This document shows positions 1 to 8,078 of a DNA stretch of 10,414 bases, piece after piece. Position numbers and translations under genes: made by a program. The DNA comes from Tubulinosema ratisbonensis (lineage: Eukaryota > Microsporidia > Tubulinosematidae), in contig RCSS01000631.1 of NCBI GenBank assembly GCA_004000155.1, positions 1-10,414 of the forward strand. The letters run 5' to 3'. The notes beneath the pieces were generated by a model that ran no database searches, was not told where the DNA came from, and saw only the letters and a program-made list of their open reading frames with translations. Each line of letters starts with the position of its first letter. The stretch's first letter is position 1.

Positions 1-60
1 ATATGTACACGTTTTATATTCTAAGCTAAATATTTTTTTATTGCCTAAAGATAAGAAATT

Positions 61-128
61 TCTGATATACTATTTTACTTTTCATGCTCTTGTGTGACAG
101 GCATCCTAGCTTAGTCTTGTTATTGAAA
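61..128 (+). repeat. Dispersed repeat, right-half fragment (copy A')
   Basis: The segment around 92-121, reading tgacaggcat then cctagcttagtcttg, resembles 7405-7431 of the longest copy (tgacggcataaccctagc then ttaccttg) with a few indels. The preceding 25 bases (gatatacta, then cttttca) resemble the part of that copy just before it. It is a partial, diverged copy seen by eye. It lies upstream of a left-half fragment at 381-520, so the two are not one collinear element. Confidence 0.4.
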
Positions 129-380
129 AAAGAATAATTTTTAAAAAAATATTCTTATTTAAAATCTTTTTCTTAAATCTTTTACCCAAAACTACCGTTT
201 CAAAATATATCAATCACTGATAGTAATTTAAGTTTATTGCTTTATTCTTTAACAATGACTTAAGCAATGTATATGTAGTCGCTATAAACAAGAAATACGA
301 ATAAAATTGCATAAAATTCTTTTGGTTTAAAACAGTTTAATATTTTTTTGCACTATTAACTGCCTAAGTTTACCTTGTGT

Positions 381-520
381 ATTCTTTAATTTTTTTGTCG
401 CACAAAAATGGGAATCTATATGAAGATCTTTTGTTATACCTTCTATATTTTTATCTTTAAAAACTAGGTAAATAAAAAAGAATGTTTTACAAGCTTTGGC
501 TCAAAATCATGAAAACTTTT
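381..520 (+). repeat. Dispersed repeat, left-half fragment (copy A)
   Basis: Bases 411-448 align without a gap to 7251-7288, with 29 of 38 identical. Eight of the nine differences are transitions. The similarity continues to the left (ctttaat near 383) and, with indels, to the right, where atgttttaca and ggctcaaaatcatg at about 482-511 correspond to the conserved core of the other copies. It ends about 90 bp short of the PP1 stop codon, and nothing in it looks coding. Confidence 0.6.
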
Positions 521-600
521 TTACAAAAGGTTTGTTAATTTATGCTTATTTTTTTTAAATTATTAACTTATTAATTTATTTATTCTCTTATTAAAAAACA

Positions 601-606
601 TTTATT
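601..606 (-). terminator. Polyadenylation signal of PP1
   Basis: AATAAA on the minus strand begins two bases after the TAA stop (608-610). The close packing of stop codon and poly(A) signal recurs at all four complete genes here and fits the very short 3' untranslated regions known in microsporidia. Confidence 0.65.
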
Positions 607-607
607 T

Positions 608-1564
608 TTACTTAAAATTAGATTGTAAATTAGAATTTTTTTTAAATGATTTTTCACTTTCTTCTTCCTCTATTGGTTTTAATACTTGGAAACTACAAAC
701 CAAATCATGATCAACGTTCATAATAGCACCCGAGTTATCAAACTCGCCACAATAATTGGGTGCTGAAAAAATAGTCACCAATTTCTTGTCCGCAAAAAAC
801 TGATATCCATCTTCTACTACCTCATGTGCTCTTGCAATCAAATCCAAATTTAATTTCTGTAAAAGATCTAAAAGAATATTGGGACCAAATGTAAAAGAAA
901 CCCCTCTAGCATTCTTTGCCCATGTTTGGACGCCTGGGTCTGGGTCACTCCAAAGAAGATCGCAAAGCAATCCACTGTCAGGTACCTCAGTTGGCCTTGT
1001 AATTGCTTTAATATCATCTAAACTTGTTAATGCTGGCGAAATACCGCCATGCATACAAAGAATCTTTTCATCTATTAATGCACAGATAGGTAAACAGTTA
1101 AAAGACTCAGAAAACAATCGCCATATTCTACTGTCATACCTTCTTTTACATTCATCATAGAATCCGTATATTTTATTAATTATAGAAGATTCGTGATTCC
1201 CTCTCAATAAAAAGAAATTTTGTGGATATTTTATTTTATAAGCAAATAACAAAGAAATTGTTTCTAAAGATTGTTTACCTCTGTCAACGTAATCTCCCAG
1301 AAAAAGATAGTTAAACTTTGGTGGAAACCCACCAAACTCAAATAATTTTAGCAGATCGTAGTATTGACCATGAATATCGCCGCATATTTTGATTGGTCCG
1401 CTTAGTTCTAATAAGATTGGTTGCTCCAAAAATATACGTTTGGTTTCTTCGCATAGAAATACGATTTCTTGCTCTGTTAGTGGAACTGTTCTACCTGGCT
1501 TGCTATCCTTTACAGACAAAAGTTTTTCAATTATATCGTCTACTTTAATCATCTGAACTGCCAT
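608..1564 (-). CDS. Ser/Thr protein phosphatase PP1, catalytic subunit
   Basis: Type 1 protein phosphatase catalytic subunit, a metal-dependent phosphoserine/threonine phosphatase that works with regulatory subunits in mitosis and other processes. At 318 residues it is close to the usual length. The PPP motifs are complete: GDIHG 62-66, GDYVDRG 90-96, RGNHE 121-125, HGG 172-174 and RAH 245-247. Predicted metal ligands are D63, H65, D91, N123, H172 and H247, with H124 as the catalytic acid. PP1 rather than PP2A is indicated by [17 protein letters not shown] (220-226), [11 protein letters not shown] and the LVCSF strand that helps form the RVxF docking groove. Oddities are Ser at 126, where PP1 normally has Cys, and Glu at 248 in place of the usual Gln. 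The tail after about 297 is short and rich in Glu, Lys and Ser; the animal-type TPPR phosphorylation site is absent. There are no introns. The start is set by GGG three bases upstream of the ATG; a second Met lies at residue 5. Confidence 0.98.
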   Translation of the reverse strand: MAVQMIKVDDIIEKLLSVKDSKPGRTVPLTEQEIVFLCEETKRIFLEQPILLELSGPIKICGDIHGQYYDLLKLFEFGGFPPKFNYLFLGDYVDRGKQSLETISLLFAYKIKYPQNFFLLRGNHESSIINKIYGFYDECKRRYDSRIWRLFSESFNCLPICALIDEKILCMHGGISPALTSLDDIKAITRPTEVPDSGLLCDLLWSDPDPGVQTWAKNARGVSFTFGPNILLDLLQKLNLDLIARAHEVVEDGYQFFADKKLVTIFSAPNYCGEFDNSGAIMNVDHDLVCSFQVLKPIEEEESEKSFKKNSNLQSNFK

Positions 1565-1567
1565 TTA

Positions 1568-1570
1568 CCC
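1568..1570 (-). promoter_or_regulatory. GGG start-site motif of PP1
   Basis: On the minus strand the start reads aagggtaaATG, a GGG triplet ending three bases before the ATG. CCC- or GGG-like triplets just before the start codon are an established microsporidian signal linked to transcription start and very short 5' leaders. The motif supports the first Met over the one at residue 5. Confidence 0.7.
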
Positions 1571-1743
1571 TTATAAATTTTAATATTTTAATAAAAAATA
1601 AATTAAATAAATATTTAAATAATTAATTTAATTAAGTTGTTTTTTCAGAAATTTGACTTATTTTGGCGAATAAAAAATATTTAAAAAATTTTATTGAACA
1701 ATCTCCTTTAATTAAATTTTAATTTGTTATTTTTTTCATTCAC
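1571..1743. promoter_or_regulatory. Shared divergent upstream region
   Basis: This spacer separates the PP1 start from the start of the hydrophobic ORF on the other strand, so it would hold both promoters. It is made of A/T tracts (ttaatttaatt near 1623, aaaaaatattt near 1675). Apart from the GGG next to PP1, I see no distinct element. No CCC or GGG lies close to the rightward start. Confidence 0.4.
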
Positions 1744-2400
1744 ATGTTTTTACAACCTTATAAATATGATTACTGGAATTCATATAATTTTATTGCTGTA
1801 TCATTGGTATTCTTGTTAAGCTTAGTCATAGTAGACTATAAATTACTTAATATAAAAGAAATAATTATAAGTTTTATTATTTACTCATTGTTAACAGTAT
1901 TTTCTATTGGAGTTTTGGTTAGTAGCATACTTATTTTTCTTATTTTAGTTATTCTTTTGGTTATAATTTTGTTTTATTTGTTATTATTTTTAAGTATTAT
2001 TATTGTTTTTATCTCTTTATTGATCTTTTTTGTAATATTAGGAATATTTTTAATCATTTTATTTTTATTGATCACTTTCATAACATTCGTAACACTTGTT
2101 TTATCAGCCATAACCGTAGTTTTAATTATCCTTTTTACAAGTATTGTTCTCATTTCATTATTTGTTTTTATATTTTTGATTGTTTTTACAGTTTTTTTGT
2201 CATTGTTTTTGATTATTTTGATTGTAAGCTTGTCAATTTTTTTAATTTTTTTCACTTTGGGGTTGTTAATATTTTTATTGGTTTTGTGTTTAACTGTTTT
2301 TTCGGTAATCGCAGTTTTATCTTCAACTGTTCTTTTAGCATTGATCATTTATTTGATCTGTGTTTCTATTTATTTTATTTTTAAACATTGGTGTTTTTAA
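1744..2400 (+). CDS. Extremely hydrophobic putative multi-pass membrane protein
   Basis: A 218-residue ORF that I do not recognise. The first 39 residues are mixed and include an aromatic YKYDYWNSYNF stretch and the charged patches DYK and NIKE. Residues 40-213 contain no Asp, Glu, Lys, Arg, His, Asn, Gln or Pro, only Ile, Leu, Val, Phe, Ser, Thr, Ala, Gly, Tyr and Cys. The tail is KHWCF. If translated it could span a membrane about seven to nine times, but with almost no polar loops. For: a long open frame, a poly(A) signal directly after the stop, and a divergent position next to PP1. Against: no CCC/GGG motif before the ATG (it reads cattcacATG), and almost every codon is NTN, so a T-rich tract could stay open with few stop codons. 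The overlapping minus-strand frame at 1974-2348, rich in Lys, Ile, Thr and Asn, is the expected mirror image. Probably real, function unknown. Confidence 0.55.
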   Translation: MFLQPYKYDYWNSYNFIAVSLVFLLSLVIVDYKLLNIKEIIISFIIYSLLTVFSIGVLVSSILIFLILVILLVIILFYLLLFLSIIIVFISLLIFFVILGIFLIILFLLITFITFVTLVLSAITVVLIILFTSIVLISLFVFIFLIVFTVFLSLFLIILIVSLSIFLIFFTLGLLIFLLVLCLTVFSVIAVLSSTVLLALIIYLICVSIYFIFKHWCF

Positions 2401-2406
2401 AATAAA
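2401..2406 (+). terminator. Polyadenylation signal of the hydrophobic ORF
   Basis: AATAAA starts directly after the TAA at 2398-2400. The arrangement mirrors that of PP1, where the minus strand reads TAAaaataaatg, and is the main sequence evidence that the hydrophobic ORF is a real transcription unit. Confidence 0.55.
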
Positions 2407-2834
2407 TGTATAATTTTTTTCGTAAGTAATTTATGAATGGTTTAAAAAACATTTATTTAAGAAAAAAATTTAAAACAAGCTACTTCTAGGTGTCAATTTT
2501 AAAAACGTGGGAATAACTGAACAAAAGTTTTTTATAACTAAATCTTTAATTTTTGAAATAATTAATGTAATAGCATAAACATTAACATGCTATAATTGAT
2601 TGATTTTTACAATTCGATTGATCAAACCCGAAATAGTAAAATCTAGAAGTATAAATACAATTAAATTGAAAAAATTATGAATAATCCAATAAAGATTATT
2701 AATTACGACGATTAATATCAATTGTTTATAGATTTTAAGTAGATTATTAAATTTTAAACAAGTAAAAAAATTTTTTCATTATAAATAGTTTTAAAATTTT
2801 AATAAATACTTATATTATTAAAAAAAATCTTCAC

Positions 2835-3015
2835 TGTTCATGTTTTTATTTTTATCATGGGTTGACTTTTGGCGAGTGAGAGATTCGCAATATCTTGAGC
2901 TACATTTAATTATGTAGAAACATTCTACGTTGAATGTTTTCAAATAAATGAGTATTTATATAATTTATATAAAAGGTATAGTAATAGATCTCTGTATATA
3001 TTTTTTTACTTAAGC
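2835..3015 (-). repeat. Dispersed repeat, inverted copy (copy C)
   Basis: Read on the minus strand, this matches the copy at 7213-7440. The 16-base word atgtttctacataatt (plus-strand complement 2908-2923) is identical to 7330-7345. After a five-base difference, tagctcaagata (2891-2902) is identical to 7351-7362. Over about 53 gap-free bases, roughly 43 agree. To the left, agatct, tatacc and ttttatata correspond to the block shared by copies A and B. It lies in opposite orientation to the other copies. Confidence 0.75.
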
Positions 3016-3200
3016 AACAGAAATATGTTTTTTACTAAAATCATAAATTTTTATTTGTAAAATTTTATGTAATCAGAAAAGAATGAGTTTTTGAAAATAG
3101 TCTCAAAAACAATACCACAAATCATTTTAATTTAAATCAAGCCTTATTTTCAAAATCTTTGTTTGCAATTTACACAAAAAACCCCTTTACCGGTAATTTT

Positions 3201-3213
3201 TTATCAAAAATAC
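3201..3213 (+). promoter_or_regulatory. Upstream box of the broken family copy
   Basis: ttatcaaaaatac lies 52 nt before the ATG of the broken gene. The identical 13-mer lies 68 nt before the intact gene at 5849, and a ttatcaagatta variant lies 68 nt before the gene at 8083. Its conservation in a fast-drifting AT-rich spacer makes it a candidate promoter element or inherited flank. Confidence 0.45.
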
Positions 3214-3252
3214 ACAGCGAATTGCTTTATTTTTATTAACTAAAAACATCCC

Positions 3253-3676
3253 ATGCATTTTTTGTGCTATTTTTGCATTTAGAAATTTAGAAATTAGCAA
3301 ATTTTAATTAACAAATCGAACATATTAATTTATCAAGAGATTTTGGCAGTCTTTATTTTGTAGGTAAGATCAATCTCTGACAAAGGCATATTAATTATAT
3401 TTTAGATTAAAAAATTTGAGTTTACAATAATTTGAATGTATATTAAACGAAAAAACCATAGGCGAATAAGATATTCCGATCTTATACAAGGAAAATTGTA
3501 TATATTTCAAAAATGTTAAAAGAGACCGTTAATAGCAGATTTTCTAAAATAAATTTACTTGATACTGAGAAATTACACAAGCCGCTGTAGTTTTTTTGTT
3601 GGAACATATTTTTTTCCAAGTTCTTCGGATTTGAAGAAAGAATTTTTAAACTTAACTGGGAACAAACAAATAATAT
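3253..3676 (+). pseudogene. Broken copy of the tandem small secreted protein family
   Basis: A decayed fourth paralogue, invisible as an ORF. It starts with CCC directly before an ATG at 3253, and its first bases (atgcattttttg) resemble those of the gene at 8083 (atgcacatttta). The frame meets a TAG after nine codons. The N-L-S-x-D motif, at residues 26-30 in the intact gene at 10144, reappears at 3327, offset 74 instead of 75 nt, so one base has been lost. A GKIN match (QKIN in the intact gene) follows. The word tacaagg falls at offset 232, against 235 in the gene at 10144. From about 3500 a 26-codon frame gives L-x6-RFSK-x3-LD, matching residues 89-104 of the gene at 5849 without a gap. After a TAG, an N-I-F-F...E-E-R segment fits the C-terminus. 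Several frameshifts and stops are present, and there is no AATAAA at the expected end. The right boundary is estimated from family length. Confidence 0.77.
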
Positions 3677-5780
3677 ATAAAATCAATATTTCAAAGAATT
3701 TTTGATTAAATTTTTTCTAAATTAGTTTCAAGATTATGTTTTTACATAAAGTCTTAGCGTTTCCTGCTTCAAAGTTTTCAATTATAGATTTTAGATATTT
3801 TTAACTAGAAAGGGTTTTACATAACACTCCTTAAGCGGTTAAAAGCCTTTATTAAATCTTTAAATATTTATGGATATTTAAATAAACTCCTTTTCTAAAA
3901 AATTATTTTTATTTTTTCAATATAGTTATTTTTCATCTAAAAAAACCTTCAGTTTAGCTTTCTAGAAATAATCATAATCAATGCTTAATCTTAATTTTAT
4001 TGTAAAAAGATTTAAAATTCTGCAATTTGAATGTTTTTAAATAGTGATTATTAATTTAGATTAAAGACATACAACTAATCAACAAATCAAAAATTAAAAT
4101 TTTGAAATTATTTTTTGAATGTTTAATGTAATTTTATAACGATATAAATTAAATCTACTTTGGTTTGACCCTTTTATATCCATTCTGGCATATGATCAAC
4201 GAATAGTTGAAATTTTAACTCAGAATCAATTAGGATAAACTATTTTTAATATATAAAATTAGTATATTGTGATTTGAGACTTATCTAACATTGCTATTTT
4301 GGATCTCATAGAAATGAAAAATTCTTTATTGGAATATATTTGCAGAAATTACAAGGCTGAAATTTTTATATATGAACCTTAAAGTATATTTTTTATTATA
4401 GTTTGAAGCTCTATTTATGATAATTAGATCCTTCTGTTGATTTAAATGGTAATAAATTTTAATAGAAAGAAATTCATCAGAATCTTAATAGTCTTTTTTT
4501 ATTTTAAAATTCAATGTTATAAAGCTTTGAACCGCACAAAACTTAAAATTCAAATCTTACGAAGAAAGAATTTGACTGTATTAATAGAGCATCTTTATTT
4601 TTTAGATGAATGACTTAAGTGTTAAAAAGATGACAATTATATTTTTTTCTTTTAACAGTAACCAAGAGCATTTAAATCTGATACCATGTGAATATTTTTT
4701 GCTGTTCTATTTATAAATAATATTTCAACTACCTACAAAAATATTCATTACCTTTGATCATCAAGAAGTAATACTAACGTAGATACATATTGTTGTTTTT
4801 TTCTAAAAACCACTATATTACATCATCAGAGATGACGTAGTTTTCATGTTTATTTTGTTGACATTGTCTTTTTTCGACTTAAATTTTAAATTTTCCTGAC
4901 TTGTATTTACAGTTCTCTAAGTTCGGTTTCTTTTTTATTTGCTTGTTAATGATATTTATCCTCTTTCAAGCATAAATTCTTTAATATAGCTTTTGTTTAA
5001 ATTTTAACTTAAAAACTATTTACCGTCTTATATATAATTTTCTTTCTTTTTTTGCGTACCAAATCTATTTAAATATTTATTTCTTTCAAACTTGTAAACT
5101 CTCTTTAATTTGAATTTTTTTCTTCTAATCGAAATTATTAAAAATTCATTAAATTTACTTCGAAGTTTGTGTTAAAGTTTTTGCCCGAATTTTAAGGTAA
5201 ATTTTAAATTAATTTCTTTGATTTTTATTTTCGATATATTTAAAATAAATCCAAAAATTATAAAACTATAATTTTCATTGAAAATTCTATAAAAAATGTG
5301 TTAAAATTAAAAGATTTTTGTTAATTGATTAAAAAATTTAATCTTTTGTATTATAGTGCAGTATCAAAAGTGTTTTCTATAGAAAGCGAATTAAAAAATT
5401 ACATAAATCGCTATATTATATTGTACAATATGAATTTTTTTTGTACTTTATACTTTTGTAAACAAAAATTGGTTTCGCCAAAATATCATCAAAAAAAAGA
5501 TAAAATAAATTTCATTTTCAAAATTAATATATCAAATTAGATTTTTAAAATAAAAAAATAATAGTATAAATGTTATAAACAAATTTAGAATATTGCATCA
5601 CAAATTTTACTCATATAATCAATTAATAAAACGAAATTATTTTTTTGTAAAAATTATTGCTTAAATATTAAAGAAATCAAATAGTTATTTATAACAATTT
5701 TTTCAAAGTTTAGAAACCCTTTTTTATAATTAAGAAATAATACTTAGCTTTTAAAAAATAACAATTTTTGAGAAATTTTA

Positions 5781-5793
5781 TTATCAAAAATAC
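5781..5793 (+). promoter_or_regulatory. Upstream box of first intact family gene
   Basis: ttatcaaaaatac lies 68 nt before the ATG and is identical to 3201-3213 upstream of the broken copy. Both are followed by a similar stretch (agattgcttaatt here, gaattgctttatt there). The equal 68-nt distance in the gene at 8083 argues for a positioned element. Confidence 0.5.
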
Positions 5794-5845
5794 TTTGATA
5801 AAATATTCCAAGATTGCTTAATTTTTAGTAAATTTTTAAAAATGA

Positions 5846-5848
5846 CCC
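5846..5848 (+). promoter_or_regulatory. CCC start-site motif
   Basis: The start reads aaaaatgaCCCATG, with CCC abutting the ATG. An ATG seven bases upstream (5842) is out of frame and would open only a 20-codon frame. If transcription begins at or near the CCC, as in other microsporidia, that ATG is not in the mRNA. Confidence 0.7.
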
Positions 5849-6274
5849 ATGTTTTTAATAATATTAATGTGTCATTTTGGAACAAGTATTTTAGCAAATC
5901 TTGAGCTAGCAACAGAACTTATTAGAATGTCAGAATGTTTTGATACTGCCAAGACAGATAAACGCGAGTCCATTTCGAAAAGGGTAAGGAGTATGTATTC
6001 AAAAGCAAAACACATATTTATAAGACACTTAGATAATATTTTTCGTAAAGATCTTGCTTGTATGACAAAAAACGATTTATTAGATAAAAGACTCTGTTTT
6101 ATATTAAGGAAATTAGTTATTCTGTTGCAAGATAGATTTTCTAAGCAATGTAAACTAGATAACAATTCTTTTATTCAGAATATAAATCTGCTATTGATAA
6201 AAAATGATTTTTTTGACGAATATCCCAAATATAAGAAAATGTTTAACGAAATTACTAAAAAAATACTTGAATAA
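5849..6274 (+). CDS. Small secreted protein, tandem family copy 1
   Basis: A 141-residue protein of no family I recognise. Residues 1-16 (MFLIILMCHFGTSILA) form a hydrophobic signal-peptide-like segment with a plausible cleavage after ALA-like SILA. The rest is charged, Lys-rich and probably helical, with no further membrane segment, so export from the cell is likely. It is a paralogue of the gene at 8083. From LC at 82-83 to the end, 56 residues align without a gap with 18 identities, including FIQ, LL, KN, F-x-E-x-P, K, F and IT. In the N-terminal part T22, L24, S28, D32, K38, Y50, K52 and I64 are shared by all three intact copies at the same positions. Mature cysteines are C30, C71, C83 and C101; the first is three residues off its counterpart (C33) in the other copies. 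The start is fixed by the adjoining CCC. A secreted, possibly host-directed role is inference. Confidence 0.87.
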   Translation: MFLIILMCHFGTSILANLELATELIRMSECFDTAKTDKRESISKRVRSMYSKAKHIFIRHLDNIFRKDLACMTKNDLLDKRLCFILRKLVILLQDRFSKQCKLDNNSFIQNINLLLIKNDFFDEYPKYKKMFNEITKKILE

Positions 6275-6275
6275 A
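6270..6275 (+). terminator. Polyadenylation signal overlapping the stop codon
   Basis: AATAAA contains the TAA stop (6272-6274) of the preceding gene, as also happens at 8504-8509. The overlap implies a very short 3' end. Confidence 0.6.
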
Positions 6276-7212
6276 TATTTTTAAAAAATTTTAATATCTA
6301 ATAGTTCTGTTTTTTTAAACTATTTAATTTTTAAATGACAAAGTTATTTCAAAAATTAATAGTACCTTGTGACTAAAAATACAGTAACCATGAATTGAAA
6401 TACATCTTTTAAAGAAACTGAAATATTTTCTAATCAATTGTATAAAATTTATGGTAAAGCTTGAAAAAAAATAATCTATTTTGCCTCTGTTAGTTAAAAT
6501 AAACATAACAACCCGTATGAATGAAGAAAGGGGCAACTTAATTATTAATTATTTATTTTTTTAGTTATAAAATTAAAAAGACTTTACTTTTTAGGTTTAT
6601 ATCAGCACATCGTATCGAAATAGATTATTAAATTTACAAATAGATGTTAAAATTTATACAAGTGTTTTTGAAAATAAACAAAAATTTGGTCTTTATCATT
6701 TAATTAAGCAACCTGATATCTCTTCGAACTAATAAAAATTAAAACACACCAAACTACCTAAAAACATACTTCAAATTTAGTGAAACAAGAATGGGGTACT
6801 AGTAAAATTTTTAACATATTTTTTAATGATTTTATCAAAGAAAAGCATAAAAATTTACATTAGCATATAATTAAAATATTTAATCACAAAAACAATAATT
6901 ATAATCAAATATTGATAATCTTAAGCTAAATTTTAATAATTATTTGAATTATTAAGCTATCCTTGAAATTAATTCCGATGATTAAAATTGTAAAGTGACA
7001 AAATGTTAAAAATATATTAAGTCAAATTTGTAATGTTTAAGGATAATTATTCTTTTATATATTAATGAGTTGATTGTAATTTGTAAATATATATTTTTAT
7101 TTTAATCAAATTTATAAAAAGTAAAATTAGTGATATTGCAAATATTAATAGATACAATCTTTATATGTTAATTCATAACATACTCATAATCTAATATTTT
7201 TATAAAACAACC

Positions 7213-7440
7213 TTAACTCTTTAATATTTGCTTTTTGTTGTATGAGAATAGAAATCCATACGTGGATCTTTTGCTATGCTTTTTATATAAAATATTAACA
7301 CCTATTCATAAAGAAGCATATGGTAAAATATGTTTCTACATAATTCTGTATAGCTCAAGATACTAAGATTCTTTCACCCGCTATAATCTGCATTGTGAAC
7401 TCTATTGACGGCATAACCCTAGCTTACCTTGAAAGTATCA
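7213..7440 (+). repeat. Dispersed repeat, longest copy (copy B)
   Basis: This is the most complete copy. Its left block (7251-7288) matches 411-448, its core (7330-7382) matches the inverted copy near 2871-2923, and its right block (about 7400-7431) matches 92-121. It is slightly richer in G and C than the surrounding spacer. It has no terminal inverted repeats, target-site duplication or reading frame that I can see. It could be a worn transposable-element fragment, an LTR remnant, or a conserved noncoding unit; the sequence does not decide. Confidence 0.7.
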
Positions 7441-8014
7441 ATTACAGAACCCCCTTTAATAATTTATACTATCAAAAACTATATTAATATTTTTTTACAA
7501 ACTAATCTAATTAGATTGAATATGACTGCATTAACCTAAAAAATTCAGGAGAAAAAATACACTTGATAAAATTTATAATGGATTCATTACTATTGTATGA
7601 TTTAACTTAAATATAAAATATATTTTCTATATACAGGAGTTATAAAGCGGCTTTCACTAAAAAGTTACTATTGTATGCCATTTATGATAATATAGGTATT
7701 ACTGTGTATTTTGAAATATATAACTGAATGTTAAAACCTCTTAGACTAAAATATAATATAATTTTAGGAATGAAAACTAAAGATATGTAATAATAATTTC
7801 TTTTTTACTATAAAATTAACTTCTTTTAACTTTGATGTATTTATCTAAAAATGCAATCTATTTCCATTTAAATAGTTTTAAATCGTTTAGTAATATTCTT
7901 TAACCAAAAGGGTTCTAATTTTAAAAAATTTTAGAGAAATGATAGTAAAAATGATTTCAGCTCCGATTAAAAATATTTATGGTTCAAAAAAACTTTAATA
8001 AGAATAAATAATTT

Positions 8015-8026
8015 TTATCAAGATTA
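8015..8026 (+). promoter_or_regulatory. Upstream box of second intact family gene
   Basis: ttatcaagatta lies 68 nt before the ATG, the same distance as the ttatcaaaaatac box of the gene at 5849. Only the first seven bases match exactly, so taken alone it would not be called. Confidence 0.4.
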
Positions 8027-8078
8027 GCGATAAGAGGAATTCTAAGGATAATTTAGTTTTTATTGTTATTAAAAAATA

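Larger units (their letters stand above)
1..600. other. Gene-free flank with two repeat fragments
   Basis: I find no reading frame above chance length and no tRNA or rRNA signature here. The stretch is AT-rich with homopolymer T and A runs. The structure I can support is two partial copies of a dispersed repeat, listed separately (about 61-128 and 381-520), and the 3' end of the PP1 transcript at the right edge. Confidence 0.6.
2407..3252. other. Gene-free spacer left of the array
   Basis: I see no coding frame of useful length. The stretch contains an inverted copy of the dispersed repeat (about 2835-3015), and near its right end the upstream box of the broken family member. A CCCATG on the minus strand near 2857 opens a frame of only six codons and is not a gene. 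Confidence 0.6.
3677..5848. other. Gene-free spacer between the broken copy and the first intact gene
   Basis: At about 2.2 kb this is the longest spacer. It holds no convincing gene. A 71-codon open stretch (5325-5540) has a TTG rather than ATG at its left end, no CCC motif, and a length expected by chance at this base composition. A short imperfect palindrome lies at 4819-4839 (tacatcatc, aga, gatgacgta; eight of nine pairs), too small to name. The upstream box of the next gene lies at 5781-5793. Confidence 0.55.

Noticed and set aside
879..1160. 93-codon open frame on the plus strand
   Set aside because: It lies wholly inside the PP1 gene on the other strand, with no CCC motif and no recognisable protein; it is a shadow frame.
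1974..2348. 124-codon minus-strand frame rich in Lys, Ile, Thr and Asn
   Set aside because: Its composition is the mirror of the NTN-rich plus-strand ORF, it is shorter, and it has no GGG/CCC start motif. I kept the plus-strand reading, which also has the poly(A) signal, but the strand is not proven.
2850..2857. CCCATG on the minus strand suggesting a gene start
   Set aside because: The frame closes after six codons and its surroundings belong to repeat copy C.
4819..4839. Imperfect palindrome tacatcatc / gatgacgta
   Set aside because: Only nine pairs with one mismatch, isolated, with no gene or repeat to attach it to.
4686..5100. Possible second dead family copy starting at accATG (4686)
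   Set aside because: A tcaagaagtaat word falls near the expected place of the N-x-S-x-D motif and a ttacag word near the LC motif. However, the codon after the ATG is a stop, CCC is reduced to CC, no TTATCA box precedes it, and no run of residues matches, so this is within chance for AT-rich DNA.
5325..5540. 71-codon open frame ahead of family copy 1
   Set aside because: It begins with TTG, lacks the CCC motif and a poly(A) signal at the stop, and one or two frames of this length are expected by chance at this base composition. A loose likeness of K-x3-I-x3-L to the family motif is too weak to call it a relic.
5872..6165. 97-codon minus-strand frame
   Set aside because: Overlaps family copy 1 on the opposite strand, which is supported by homology, CCC and AATAAA.
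6324..6536. 70-codon minus-strand frame in the spacer
   Set aside because: TTG start, chance length, no motif and no signal peptide or domain.
7587..7677. 13-base direct repeat ttactattgtatg, 78 bp apart
   Set aside because: A single short pair in AT-rich spacer with no insertion between that looks like an element; likely chance or local slippage.
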